From Anaeramoeba flamelloides (Eukaryota > Metamonada > Anaeramoebidae): a stretch of DNA of 64,000 nt. Made by a program: the position numbers and the translations under genes. Position 1 is the first letter of the stretch; every line of letters begins with the position of its first letter. The notes beneath the pieces were generated by a model. That model had not been told where the DNA came from, made no database searches, and saw only the letters and a list, made by a program, of their open reading frames with translations. This document shows, piece after piece, positions 22,862 to 33,654 of the stretch. The stretch is taken from positions 3,658,001 through 3,722,000 of the forward strand of contig JANTQA010000057.1 in assembly GCA_027625915.1 (NCBI GenBank). Direction: 5' to 3'.

Positions 22862-25800
22862 TTACAATAAATATTCTGGTGGCCTTTCAGAAACAACTAA
22901 ATCATTTGTTTCTGGGCTTGTTTCAAATTGAATAAAGGTTCTATTTAATTTATCATCTATGTTCATTAATGCACCTTTATTTCCGCACCTCATACAATAA
23001 TTTGGTGCTGTGAAGAGGGTTACAATATTTTCGTTATGTGTTAAATTGTATCCCCTATTTTTAATTTACAAAAATATTCAAAAATTAGAAAAAATGATTA
23101 AATTCAAAAATAAATAAATAGTATGAAAAATAATTAAGGAAATTAAGTTGTTAAATTTGTTTGATTTCTTTCTTTCATACTTGATTTTTTTATGTTTTTT
23201 TTTTTAGTAATTTTATTTGATCATTAAAAAAGTGATATAATTTTTGGATAATATATCCAATAATTCGTCATCTGAGAAAGAAAGTTTCAAAATAAAATTA
23301 ATAAATAAATTGGGATTCATACTCCATTACTAATTGATGCGCTCTTGCTGTTAATGAAATTCCGTTTCTTTTATTAAATTTTTCTGAAATATCTTTTCCA
23401 AAGGTATATCCAGCACCTATAAATTTAAATAAGTTGTAAAGAAAACGAATAATTAAAGTTGTTTTAATAATAATAATAAAAAAAAAAAAGATTCAAAATT
23501 TAGAAAATATAGTAAAATTCTCGTCGGGTGGGGGCTCTTTTTCAGACAATTTCAGATAGTTTTAGACATTTTTAAAACAATTGGGATTGTAGATAGATAT
23601 CAGACATTTTTATATTTTTTTATTAAAAGTTTTACAATTAAAATGACAATTTTGGAATAGAATGCTATTTTTAATCTTAATTTTATCAAGATTTCTTTCT
23701 ACTAAATTAATTAGGCTTGTGTAAGTTTGTTTGTTTTTTGTTTCTCAATTTTATTTAGCTTTGAAGGAATTATTTAAATTTATTGAAATTTTCTCATGAT
23801 AATTTAAAAATGCATTGTTTCTAATGTTTTTCAATAATGTTCTAAAAAAAAATTAGGTTAATTTTTCATATAATTGTTGGATGTAAAAAAGGATTTTTTA
23901 TTTTCTTAGTTGCTTCAAAAATATATTTTTTTTGAGAAGAATCAACTTTAAAATGCTTCTAATTACTATGTTTGATACTCGTATTTGAAGTTACGAAGTT
24001 AACCACTTCAAAATACCCTCTTTAACGGGTAATACATTGCTTATTAAAACTAAATCCTTAACAATAAACCTATTATTATTATTTTTTTTTGACACATAAT
24101 CATTTTTTCATTCTAGTTAAAGGATCGAATAAAAACAAAAAATTAATTATTTTCTTGATCTTTTTTTGAATTTTTTTTTTTTTTGTTTGTTATTGTTTAA
24201 AACAATAACGATTCATTTACTAAGGAAAAGGGGTTTTCGAAATTACAATTTTATGAGTTCTTTGCAGATTTACACAAGTAAATAAATTTTTTTGAATCAT
24301 TTTTTATTTTTATTTTTTGATTGTTGTTGTTTTAGATAAATCAAATGTTTCAGGAAAATAAGCTAAATGGATTCTTTAACGAGTGTGAAGAATAAAGCAT
24401 TAACATTCCCAAATAGCAAAACTATCAACAGAGGAAGTGTTTTAGGATGGGGGGAGGGGGGCTGATTGGGGTTGCATTGATAATGGAAATACTTTGCTAC
24501 ATATAAAGGAGATAATAACGAAACTCGCGAGGATGAAGAAAATGAAATGAAATTAATTATAATTTTGAGTCAAGTGAAAGAAATTAGAAAATAGTTAAAA
24601 GAATAAAAGAAAAGCCACAAAAAAAATATAAATAAAGAAAAGAATAACAAACTTGAGAAGAACGAAAATAATCTAATTTTCAAAAAATTGATTGTAATAT
24701 TCAAAAAGTTAAAAAAGAAAATACTCGTTAAAATTTTATCCCAAAATAAACAACAAATTCATTTGTCTCATCTAATTTAATTAACTCAATTATATTTCAA
24801 AAATAAACAATTTTAATATCAATTTTTACTTTTTCTTTCCCTTCTTATTATTAAATTTGAAATGTCGTAATGTTTATAGAGCTCGACAAAATCGAAGTTC
24901 GACAAAAGTCCCATTCCCAAATAGAATTACACATATAGTTTATTAAAAAATCAAATAAAAAAAAAAAAAAAAATCAAAAAAGAAAAGAAATATCAAACCT
25001 CTTGGTGAGTTTCCCCAACCATCTCTATCATCAGGATCACTCCACATCAAATCGCACATGGCCCCTTCATTTGGAATTTCCTATAATTAAAAGAATTTAA
25101 AAACAAATAAAAATCAAAATAAACCAATGGGTTTAAATTAGGATTTGATAAAAATATTACAAACATTTTAAAAAAAGTATAGCTTGTTTTTAAAAATTGA
25201 TGACCAAAAAGTTTAAGTGTTACCCAACATGCTTATTGTGAGTTAACCAAACAGTTTAAGTAACACATAATATAGCATTTAGTACTCACTTTTTTTAAAG
25301 CGGCTATATGTTAAAAAAGTTTTCAAAAATATCAATAAAACAGTTGCCAAACTTCAATATAAGCCAAATTTCACAATCAGGGGCAAACCTTTTTATTATT
25401 ATTTTTTTCGTTTTTTCATTTGTCTTTCAAAAAATAAAATGATAATACTATATTTTTATTTGTTAATCTATATTGATTATTATCTCTAAACACTTTAGTA
25501 AAATACATTATTATAAAAAAAAAAAAAAATAATAAAAAAATTTTTTTCTGATGAAAAATCTGCCCCTATTTTTGAAATTGAGCTTACATATTTTCATAAC
25601 TATATTAAAAACTTTTTTATCATAATTTTTTTAAAACATCTTTATAAATTTAAGTTTTAAAATTATTTAATTTTGAATTTTGGACTAAATTTTTTTTTTC
25701 TATTTCATTGTGGAATTTTGTTTTTATTTTATTAAAGAAATTAGATCTAAAGTCATTTTAAAAGCGTTAGATACCAAAGGCTTTAATAATTGTTACTCAA

Positions 25801-26013
25801 ATTGTTTGATCAACCCATCATGAACAGGTTGTTTAACACTTTTAAACCTTTTAAGTAACAAATTTTAAACTGTCTGAGTAGTACTTTTTGATACTTTTGA
25901 TCATAAATTTTTTAAAATAAGTATTTTTTTTTTGTTTTCAGATTAATTAATCTAATTTAAAAAGAATTTTTTTTTTCATGTTTATTGTTGTGAAATTATA
26001 TATATTAGTAAAG

Positions 26014-26055
<42 letters not shown>

Positions 26056-28274
26056 TAAAGATATTATAGTTTGCTCATTAAGTTTGCTTTTGTTCACCCG
26101 AAAAAGGCTTTTTCTAAAAAATCTAAGATCTAATGAAATTACATTTCAAATTTAATTACCTTTTCATACACAAAATGTTTAATAAAAGAAATTAGAGGGG
26201 GGGTAAAATTATGTGGTGTTCAATTCTTTTGTATTTAAAATTATTTGAAATTAAAAATAAAAAAAAAAATTTTAGAACTCGTAGAGTCATTTTGAAAAAG
26301 TTCAAACCAAAAGTTATCTAAAAGTATTCAATACACTGCTAAATTCAAATTAAAAATAAAATTAAATTTTATCACAAAAGTTCAACAAACGAGGGTTTAA
26401 CGAAAGATTTAAAATTATAATTTTCAATTGAGTTTGTAAAGATCTTGTGTTTTTTTGAATATTTATCTTTCTGGAAAAAAATTGTCAAATCGATTTTAAT
26501 TTTTAAAAGAGTAGTAAAAGGTTCAACTTTTTCTAATAGTTTTTTTTACTTATTTTTTTCCATGGTTTTAAAAACAAAAACCGAATCTAAAAATTAAATT
26601 GATTATTAGAATTAAAATAGAATAAAAAACATCAAATTAAACCAAAATTTGAGCATATGCTATTTTACGATTTTTGAATTTTAATTTTGAATATTAGTAA
26701 AATTAAATTTTTTGGGTTTTTTGTTGCACTGATGATTTTTCTATTCAAGCAGAATTGGCTGTAAGATTTTAGCAATAGCTATTAATCCAGTTTGAGCAAT
26801 TTTAGTTTCAGATATCTTTATTGATCAGGGAAACATTATTAAGTAAAAAAATAATCTTTGGAGAATTTTTCCATTTTACTATTATTTTTTTTTTCATTTG
26901 ACAATTTTTTCCAGAATTGTAATTAGTAAAATAGTTTGGGGGATCGAAATAAAAATTTTCATTAACTAATTGGAAAATGACAGTACAGATGTTTTCAAAA
27001 AAACAGTTTCGTTCTGAACTCGAAAAACTTTTTGGTTTTGGCCTTTTGGAAAATGGCTTTTTGTGTGTGAATAAATCTTAAATCTCAAGAATCTTGTAAA
27101 AAATTATAAACATTTAAAATGGGATTCTTACTTGGAATCGGTTAAGCGACTCGATTTGGGTAATTTTTTTTAAAGTAGGAGACAAACCACCGTGTATACA
27201 CAAAATTTCGTTTTCAATCAAAGCACCAATTGGTAAATAATCAAACAATTTGGTAAATAATTTCCACACTTCACCGTTTCCATATTTACGAACACACTCA
27301 TCATAAAAGCCATAAACTTGTGTGATTTGTCTGCTTTCATGATTTCTTTTGTTTTGTGTTTGTTTTTTTTTTCATTAATTTTGAAATGTTTTTTGTGGTT
27401 GTTGAGAAGAAATTTGGGTAGGTTTGTGGAGTACAGAAAATAAGATTGAAGTTTTTTGTTAGTTGATTAGTTTGTTGAAGGTGATTAAATTGGAACGTTT
27501 TTTGTTTTGGTAGGGTGAATTAAAAGGAAAAAAAATATATTTAAATAAGACAAACCCTCTTAATAATGTTATTCTATTTGGGTAACGAACTATATTTGAT
27601 GTTGTTTGAAGCAAAAGGATCAAATTGAGAAATTGGTATGTTTGTTGAAGACAAATTAATTAAGTTTGGAGGAAGATACAAAGAAAATTAATAAAAAGAA
27701 GAAAAAGAGAAGAAAAAAAAAAAAAAGAATTTCTTTCATTAAGAAGCTTACCTTTCATTGCAACTAAACAAGTCACATTTTCGACACTATAAAAACCTCG
27801 ATCAACATAATCACCTAAAAGATAAAACAAGATTTTAATAAAAAAAAGAAAAAAAATCACAAGAAAAAGAATTTGAAGGTTTGTTTATGTCTCGAAATTA
27901 GTTTTTGTTCAGATTTTTGATTGCTTTTTGTTTTTAGCACTTTTCAAAATTCCCTCTTTTTTGTTATCTTTTGTTGTCTTTTTTTTTTTCGTTTTTTTAA
28001 AAAAAGTGTTTTTCGCAAAAGGAATTAGTTTACCCATAAAAAGAAAGTTGACATTTGGACATGTTCCAACAATTTTAAACAGCTCTAACAAATCTGGAAA
28101 TTGTCCGTGTGTGTCACCACAAACTGTTACTGGAGCTTTAACTCGTACAATATTTGGTTCATTGATGAAGATTTCTTGTGCTTTGTCACAAAGATTTTTG
28201 ACCTCGATTTCTTTTAGTGGTTTGAAGTTGAGAAGACTTTCTATTTGCCTGTTAAGGATAGGAATTTGATTCAT
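22862..28274 (-). CDS. PP2A-C: Protein phosphatase 2A catalytic subunit (seven exons)
   Basis: Exons: 28034-28274, 27752-27814, 27556-27589, 27132-27345, 24999-25080, 23323-23416 and 22862-23054. They join in frame to 307 codons (306 residues; the family is about 309). All introns are GT-AG; the 34-base third exon is needed to encode [12 protein letters not shown]. The enzyme removes phosphate from Ser/Thr as part of the PP2A holoenzyme. Motifs: [87 protein letters not shown] and [17 protein letters not shown]. All metal ligands are present. GWG.SPRGAGYTFG is diagnostic for PP2A/PP4/PP6, and [12 protein letters not shown] for PP2A. The C-terminus is EYLL instead of the usual DYFL, keeping the terminal Leu that is carboxymethylated in the family and the Tyr two residues before it. 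Introns of 2.05 kb and 1.58 kb carry mobile elements. Confidence 0.93.
24448..24471. other. G-run cluster (possible G-quadruplex) in a PP2A intron
   Basis: Two runs of five or six G separated by one A, then GCTGATT and a further GGGG, in an otherwise roughly 20% G+C intron. The tract is on the plus strand, so the PP2A pre-mRNA carries the C-rich complement. Any quadruplex would form in DNA or in an antisense transcript. Confidence 0.5.
25165..25930. mobile_element. Degenerate long inverted-repeat element in a PP2A intron
   Basis: The left arm (about 25165-25310) contains AAGTGTTACCCAAC, GTTAACCAAACAGTTTAAGTAAC and TAAAGCGG. The inverse of the right arm (about 25745-25930) reads AAGTGTTAAACAAC, TTGATCAAACAATTTGAGTAAC and TAAAGCCT in the same order. 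The centre carries a separate, cleaner TIR element (25360-25586). It lies within the 2.05 kb fourth intron of the PP2A gene, so it is spliced out. Confidence 0.6.
25360..25586. mobile_element. TIR element, TAAGCYAAATTTCA family, copy 1 (nested)
   Basis: The left terminus TAAGCCAAATTTCACAATCA-GGGGCA is matched inversely by the right terminus TGCCCCTATTTTTGAAATTG-AGCTTA. A second copy of the same length lies at 56638-56862 with matching interior (TATATTTTTATTT.TTAATCTAT..TG and TTTAGTAAAATACATTATTAT). No coding potential. Confidence 0.8.
26001..26068. repeat. (AT)n microsatellite flanked by a direct repeat
   Basis: About 17 AT units, with TATATTAGTAAAGATATTATA on each side. The flanking duplication suggests slippage or an unequal exchange within the PP2A intron. 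Confidence 0.85.
26727..26987. mobile_element. Possible degraded CTGTTATTTTCC-family MITE
   Basis: The right end AATTGGAAAATGACAG-TA, preceded by AAAATTTTCATTAACT, matches the right ends of the copies at 11116 and 29635. The proposed left end (CTGATGATTTTTC near 26727) is weak and the interior is only loosely similar. It lies in the PP2A intron. Confidence 0.35.
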
Positions 28275-29382
28275 CTTTTTTTGTTTATTATTTTTTTTCT
28301 TTTTGTTCGGTCTTGAAAAAAATTGAAGGTAATTTTTAAATAAAAAAAATAACTTTTCTTTTTTTTGTTTTGTTGAGAAGATCAAACATATTCGAAATTA
28401 GAGTTTATAAATTTAGACACTAATTTTGGTCTTGGTTATTTTGTGGTTTATGGTTTGGAATTTTGATTTTAGGTTATTTTAGTCTTTTTTTTTTTAAAAT
28501 TAAAATATTTAAATCTTCAGTCTTTTGTAAAAATTGGATCGATTTTAATAGATTTCCCCCAATTTAAACTTTGAAAATGGGTTTTTAAACACAAATTGTT
28601 TTTTGATTTAAATTTTTGAAGATTTCGATTTTTCATTTTATTTTTTTTTAAATTTTGGTTGGTTCAAAAAGAATAACAACACAATAATTTTGATGTTTGA
28701 ATTTTAGATGATAATAAAAACTTGTAAAAGTTTTTTTCACTTTTCCTTGTAAATTTTAGATGATTAAGGAAGGTTCCAAATGATTCTGAAAATATATTAC
28801 AAATACCATCCTATTTATCAGTTATGCCGCTAAGAAAAAATTATTTATTTTTTTTCTCCAAAGGAAATAGGTTTATAATTTCTCAGAGAGATGATTAATC
28901 CCTGTTAAAAACATATTTATCAACTTTAGAGTAATGAGTTTTTATTTTTAATAAAAATTCTATTTTTACAAATAAGTTTTCAGTAAAAATTAAAAGATCT
29001 TTCTTTTTGTTTGGATTTTAGGATCAAATCAGAAAAATAAAAAATTTGTCAATCATTTTTATTTAAATGTAAATCTCACTTTTACTAATTTGTGATAGTC
29101 TGTATGAACAAATAACATTGTAAATTAAATCTTATTTTAGTAATATAAGGAAAATACATCTAATCTTGATCCTTGAAGATCAGAAAAAATTGATCTATTT
29201 ATTTTTATACACAAATATTTTTTAAAATCTCCTGAAATTTCAAAAATTAGGCAATATTTTTTTTCACTTATTTTGGTTTTTTAAGAATGAATTATTCTTA
29301 TTAAAATCAGTTATTTGATAATATTTCTCAATTATTGTTATTGAAATTATTGATTGAAATTAATTGTATTTCTCCGAAAATA
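28275..29382. other. Intergenic region upstream of PP2A
   Basis: The promoter side of PP2A. No coding region or recognisable promoter box; poly-T and A+T-rich sequence only. Confidence 0.55.
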
Positions 29383-29635
29383 CTCTTATTTTCCAATTAA
29401 AAAAAAAAAATTCTTAGTTTCAAATTCCCAAATATTTTTCCAGTTTATTAGTTAAGAAAATTCAAAAACCTTTACAACATCGTTTAGAAATGACATTTTT
29501 AGAAAATAAATTAAACTTCCTTCGTTAACTCTAAGACAAAATTTTTACTCGGCTAAATTGATTGTAGCTGTAATCATTAATACTCATTTTGGAACTTGAA
29601 ATTAAAAATTTCATTTATTAATTGGAAAATAACAG
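29383..29635. mobile_element. MITE, CTGTTATTTTCC family, copy 2
   Basis: 253 bp, bounded by CTCTTATTTTCCAATTA and TAATTGGAAAATAACAG with TA on both sides. It aligns along its length with the copy at 10861-11116 in the same orientation, with scattered substitutions. Non-coding. Confidence 0.8.
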
Positions 29636-29860
29636 TATTTAAAAATTTGAGAACTGATAGTAAAACCTATTGATATTTTTAATCTTGGTGCTATTACCAA
29701 CCTACGAAAATAATTAAGATTAGGTTATTAATTATTCATGAAAAAGAAATTAATTTAACAATTACCCTTTGATATTATAAGTTGAATTTTGTAGATCATC
29801 AATGAATTTTGGGAAACTTTGTGACAAATGGTTTTGAGATTTTTTACCAGTATTTTTTTG

Positions 29861-30036
29861 TTACGGGACTAGTCTCTATTATTTTTTTTTGTCTAATTTC
29901 AGAATAAGGATTCCTTATCTAGAAATAAGTTTAATATTGAAAAAAAAGAGGGTTTTTCAAATCAAAGTAATTGGAAAAAAATTTTCTCAATTCCTATTAA
30001 ATTTAGGTAAAATAATTAATATAGAATAGCTCCTTA
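29861..30036. mobile_element. MITE, TTAAGGGACTAGTCTCTATT family, copy 2
   Basis: 176 bp, from TTACGGGACTAGTCTCTATT to AATATAGAATAGCTCCTTAA. Its reverse complement aligns with the interior of the copy at 10453-10641. The right terminus is more diverged than the left. It sits 226 bp from a CTGTTATTTTCC element; the same two families are 220 bp apart at 10.6-10.9 kb. Confidence 0.7.
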
Positions 30037-30108
30037 AACAACATAAAAAAAAAAAAACTCAATTCAATATCCCAGTTTAATAAAGCAATTGTATTTTCTT
30101 TTTCAAGT

Positions 30109-30450
30109 CTAAAATAATTCTTCTACTTTATTAGAAATAAAGTATAATTTTTTATGGAGGGTTATTTTAAAATTTTGTGGTTCAGATTTTTTAAGATTAT
30201 TTTTATAGACCCTGTTTACAAACAATAAAAATCTTTTCTTCTTTTCAAAGAAAATAATTTTTTTTTTGAAATAATTGGAAATATGTTTAATTTTGAACTT
30301 TTTCAAAAAGGATAAAAATTGGTTCAATAAAACAAAATTTTCAAAGTTCTTCCAAGTAGTAAACTTGATATAATAAAAAAAAAAACCAAATAATAAAACT
30401 GAAAATAAAAAAAAACCACAAAGAGTAAAAAAGAATATAAATTCACACAA
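30109..30450 (-). CDS. Hypothetical small membrane-like protein (doubtful)
   Basis: A 113-codon open frame from Met to stop. The first 30 or so residues are strongly hydrophobic (Phe/Leu/Tyr, possibly one or two membrane passes). The rest is basic and rich in Lys, Phe and Asn. No family recognised. In DNA with this A+T content an open frame of this size can arise by chance, and the Phe/Lys-heavy make-up is what random poly-T/poly-A sequence gives. Confidence 0.2.
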   Translation of the reverse strand: MCEFIFFFTLCGFFLFSVLLFGFFFYYIKFTTWKNFENFVLLNQFLSFLKKFKIKHISNYFKKKIIFFEKKKRFLLFVNRVYKNNLKKSEPQNFKITLHKKLYFISNKVEELF

Positions 30451-31560
30451 CCCAGTACCCGGATCTTAGAAAAAGTGTCTATGTTTTATTTATTTATTTA
30501 TTTTAGAAGAATTGAGTAAAATCAATGACTGTATTCTATTATTAAAAAAATCAAACAGAATGATAGACGAATCCCAATTAGTTATTATAGATAGTGTATA
30601 ATTGTATTTATAACCCATTATTAGACTCTCACATTAACCTTGAATACTGGGAAACTCAACATCAAGTGTCTAGGTTTTTTTTAATTTAAGAAATAAAAAG
30701 AAAATTTTTGAAATATTCTTTTCATTTTCAAAATTAAAAAAAATACCCTAAAGACAATGAATAATTTTTTAATTATGTGATGTAAATGATATGATTATAA
30801 TTTATCTATTAATATTTTAATTATTTTTCTACTTTTTTTTTTTTTATTTTGATAAAATTTTGAATAAATACTATTTTCTCATAATAAATAAATAAAATTT
30901 CAGGATTTCCTTTTTAAATAATCATTATTGTTTATTTTTATTCAAAAAATGATGTCTTTTTTTAAGAAAATTTTAAATTTTGATTATGATATATAGAATT
31001 TCTGATTAAATATTAAAAAATTAAGTAATTAATATCATTTTTAATTATTTTTGGTTTTCCGTTTCTTTAAAAATTTAATGCCTCAGATTCCTTGAAAAAA
31101 AAAAAAAATGTAGTATCTTTTTTTACTTTATATCAAAGGTGAGATAGTCTACACTATTTTTTAACAACAATCCTATTCATTGAATTCTTTAAAATAAACT
31201 AAATTCCATAAATTATCAATTTTAACAAACATTTTAAAGAATAAATATATATAATTTACCGATAATTTGAAAATAATTTTGATTTTGAACACAATTTTAA
31301 TGTTAATATTATTTGAAAAGAGTCAAAATTCAAATATAAATTTAAATCAATGAAACTTATTGAATAATAATAAAAAAAAAAGTTAAGATACTTTTTTAAA
31401 ACATTTTTATTTTTTAAAAGATTTATAAATAATTATTTTTTATTATTTTTTTTGGAATAATAAAATTAAATTCCAAATATTCCTTTTTTTAAAAAAATCA
31501 GTTTTTTCAAAAAGAATTGCAAAGAAAAATTTCTGATTCTATTAAATTAGGAATTTAATT
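30451..31560. other. Intergenic region downstream of the PIP5K gene
   Basis: About 1.1 kb of A+T-rich sequence. No gene or repeat copy recognised. Confidence 0.55.
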
Positions 31561-32808
31561 TTAAAATTTATTTATTTTTTCGTTTTGTTTTTCTTCTTTT
31601 GTATTTTTTTTTGGATCTTGGATTGGGATATCTTCAAATGAGTCATTATTTTTTTCAACACTTTTCAAACTTTTTTTTTTTTTGGCATGCGTTTTCTTTC
31701 GTTTTCTTTTTGTCTCGATAATTATGTCAAGATTAGATATAAATCTTCTGAGATACAACTGGGGATTAACTGAAGACATTTGCTTTGTATGCAAATATCG
31801 AACGGCTTTATAACCACGCTCCATTTTTTTATTTGTATTATATGGTTGTAAAATATCAATCAAGCCAATAAAATATACACATCTTTTCCCAAAGCAATTA
31901 TTAACATTGCCTAGAATACCGCCACGGTACTGTTTAAACCAAATTTGATTTTCTTTTCCGGTTTGATTGCCATCCCCCTTCCCAGTTTGATTCCCCTTCC
32001 CCATCCCATTCTCATTCGTTAATCTTTCCTTTTTTTCTTTTAATTGGATTTGCCTTGTTTTTTCTTTGCTAAAATAGTGAATCCCAAGTAGCAAAGAATA
32101 ATCCATTAAATTGTAGAGTTTTAAAAATCCTGCGTCGTGCTTAATTTGCCTTTTTAATTTTTTTTTAAAGCTTGCCGTCAATTGTATATTTTCATTCAAG
32201 TCATTGTCCTTTAACACTTTTTTTTCCTCTTCAGCTTCCTTTTCCCATTGGTCTCCACCTCTGTTTAATTGGGAACCTTTCAAATCGTATTTTTTATGAA
32301 TTTTCAAATCAGAATCAAAAACATAATTCATCACAATAAAAGTTAATCTAATTTTGCCATATGTAATCCCAAACTGCCCTAAAAAAATTGGCAACAGGGT
32401 TTGGGGGTGTTTCTTTAAATGATCATAATATGGCTGAATAATTAAATCTAATGAATGTTTGTCAACAGAAGACATGTTCTTTAAAACCAATTTGTGATCG
32501 GTTGTCAAATAAAAATATGCGCCAGACCTCCCGCCACCAGTGGCAAGGGGTACCAGTGAGCACAGGGAATGGAAAAAGTCCTTGGTTTTCCATTGCTTTT
32601 TCTTACGCAAATGCTTGTAGACCTGTGTATGGTATCCCTTAAATTTGATGACTTCTTCGTTTTCGTCATATTCATACTCCTCGAGTTCTTCGTTGTATTC
32701 AAACTCTTCTCCGTTTTGATCAAGTTTAACCACTACTGTTTCTTTTTTCGTTTTTTTTGATTTGATTAACTTTTTTTGATTTTTTTTTTTTTTTTTGTTT
32801 GTAGACAT
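31561..32808 (-). CDS. Phosphatidylinositol phosphate kinase (PIP5K/PIP4K type)
   Basis: An intronless gene of 415 residues. It probably phosphorylates a phosphatidylinositol monophosphate to PI(4,5)P2 on a membrane surface. The kinase core spans about residues 55-365. Matches in order: GYHTQVYKHLR and FFHSLCSL; SGAYFYLTTDHKLVLKNM (nucleotide loop and catalytic Lys); LPIFLGQFGI; IVMNYVFDSDLKIHKKYDLKGSQLNR; VLKDNDL; GFLKLYNLMDYSLLLGIH (catalytic Asp); YFIGLIDILQPYNTNKKME (metal-binding IID); SSVNPQLYLRRF (activation/specificity region). Residues 1-30 and the last 50 are Lys-rich. A 40-residue insert before FKQYRGG contains GKGNQTGKGDGNQTGKENQ, an internal duplication. Type I versus type II cannot be settled by eye, because the activation loop lacks the clear Lys-Lys of animal type I enzymes. 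MSTNKK is the only sensible start. Confidence 0.9.
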   Translation of the reverse strand: MSTNKKKKKNQKKLIKSKKTKKETVVVKLDQNGEEFEYNEELEEYEYDENEEVIKFKGYHTQVYKHLRKKKQWKTKDFFHSLCSLVPLATGGGRSGAYFYLTTDHKLVLKNMSSVDKHSLDLIIQPYYDHLKKHPQTLLPIFLGQFGITYGKIRLTFIVMNYVFDSDLKIHKKYDLKGSQLNRGGDQWEKEAEEEKKVLKDNDLNENIQLTASFKKKLKRQIKHDAGFLKLYNLMDYSLLLGIHYFSKEKTRQIQLKEKKERLTNENGMGKGNQTGKGDGNQTGKENQIWFKQYRGGILGNVNNCFGKRCVYFIGLIDILQPYNTNKKMERGYKAVRYLHTKQMSSVNPQLYLRRFISNLDIIIETKRKRKKTHAKKKKSLKSVEKNNDSFEDIPIQDPKKNTKEEKQNEKINKF

Positions 32809-33327
32809 TTTGAAAGAAAAAAGGAAAAAATTATTCGAAATTTAATGGGTAAAATTTGGGGTTAGGATTTTTTTTCTTCTTGAATAAAAGAGTTTTAAAA
32901 GACATTTTCTTAAACCAAACTTCACTTTGTTTTTTGTATTCAAAATTTGTTTACATCGGTTTTTTAAAAATGTGAAGACAAATAGTATTTCAAAATTATC
33001 ACACAAAGAATGTTTAAAAGAAGAAATGGGATAACGTTTGGAACACTTTCTGTTTTCACTTTTTGAAAAAAAGACAAGAAATCCTTTTCACATTCTGAAA
33101 AATTTTTAAAAAAGAAGTTTTTCTTTTTTTGTTTGTTATTCATCATTAAAAATCTTCTTTTTGATTTTTATTTTTTTTTCTTATAATGGGTTATTGGTAA
33201 GTTTTTTTCTTTTGAGAGTGATCTTTGAATAGTGACTGGATTTAAAATGAAATGATATTGTGAGATCCAAAATTGAAAAAGAAAAAAAGCAAAAATCATA
33301 GAGGTTTAACAAAATGTTAATACATAC

Positions 33328-33435
33328 AACAGATTTGATGCCACGTAACAATACTTTCAGAAAGAAGTGCTGATCAGAAAATTTTCCTTGTTTTTTTACT
33401 GGAAGTTTGAATGATTTTTTTTTGAATAAACTCAT
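33328..33435 (-). CDS. Candidate 5' coding exon of a small unrecognised gene
   Basis: A Met start followed by 36 codons (MSLFKKKSFKLPVKKQ... ending RGIKSV) running into a strong GTATGT donor. The composition looks more protein-like than the surroundings. A TTTTTCAG acceptor near 33085 would add only a dozen residues before a stop; no longer continuation was found before the PIP5K gene. No homology recognised. It could be a short protein, an alternative 5' exon, or chance. Confidence 0.25.
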
Positions 33436-33654
33436 TAAAAATGGAGAAAGGAAAAAAAATGAGTAAAGTAGAAATTGTTAAATTGGTCCTTAAAATTTGA
33501 ATTCAAAAATAGTTAATATTTTTAAAATCGCAAGGTGTTAGCAAACCTTTGTTTTGAATTTAGAGTAGACAAAAACCAAGAAATAAAACTTTTTTGGGTA
33601 GATTTTTATTGAAAAATTTTTGTGATTCTCTTATCAACTTTTATTTTTTAAGGG

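Noticed and set aside
32451-32760. Open frames overlapping the PIP5K gene
   Set aside because: They are antisense or shifted shadows of the N-terminal third of the kinase.
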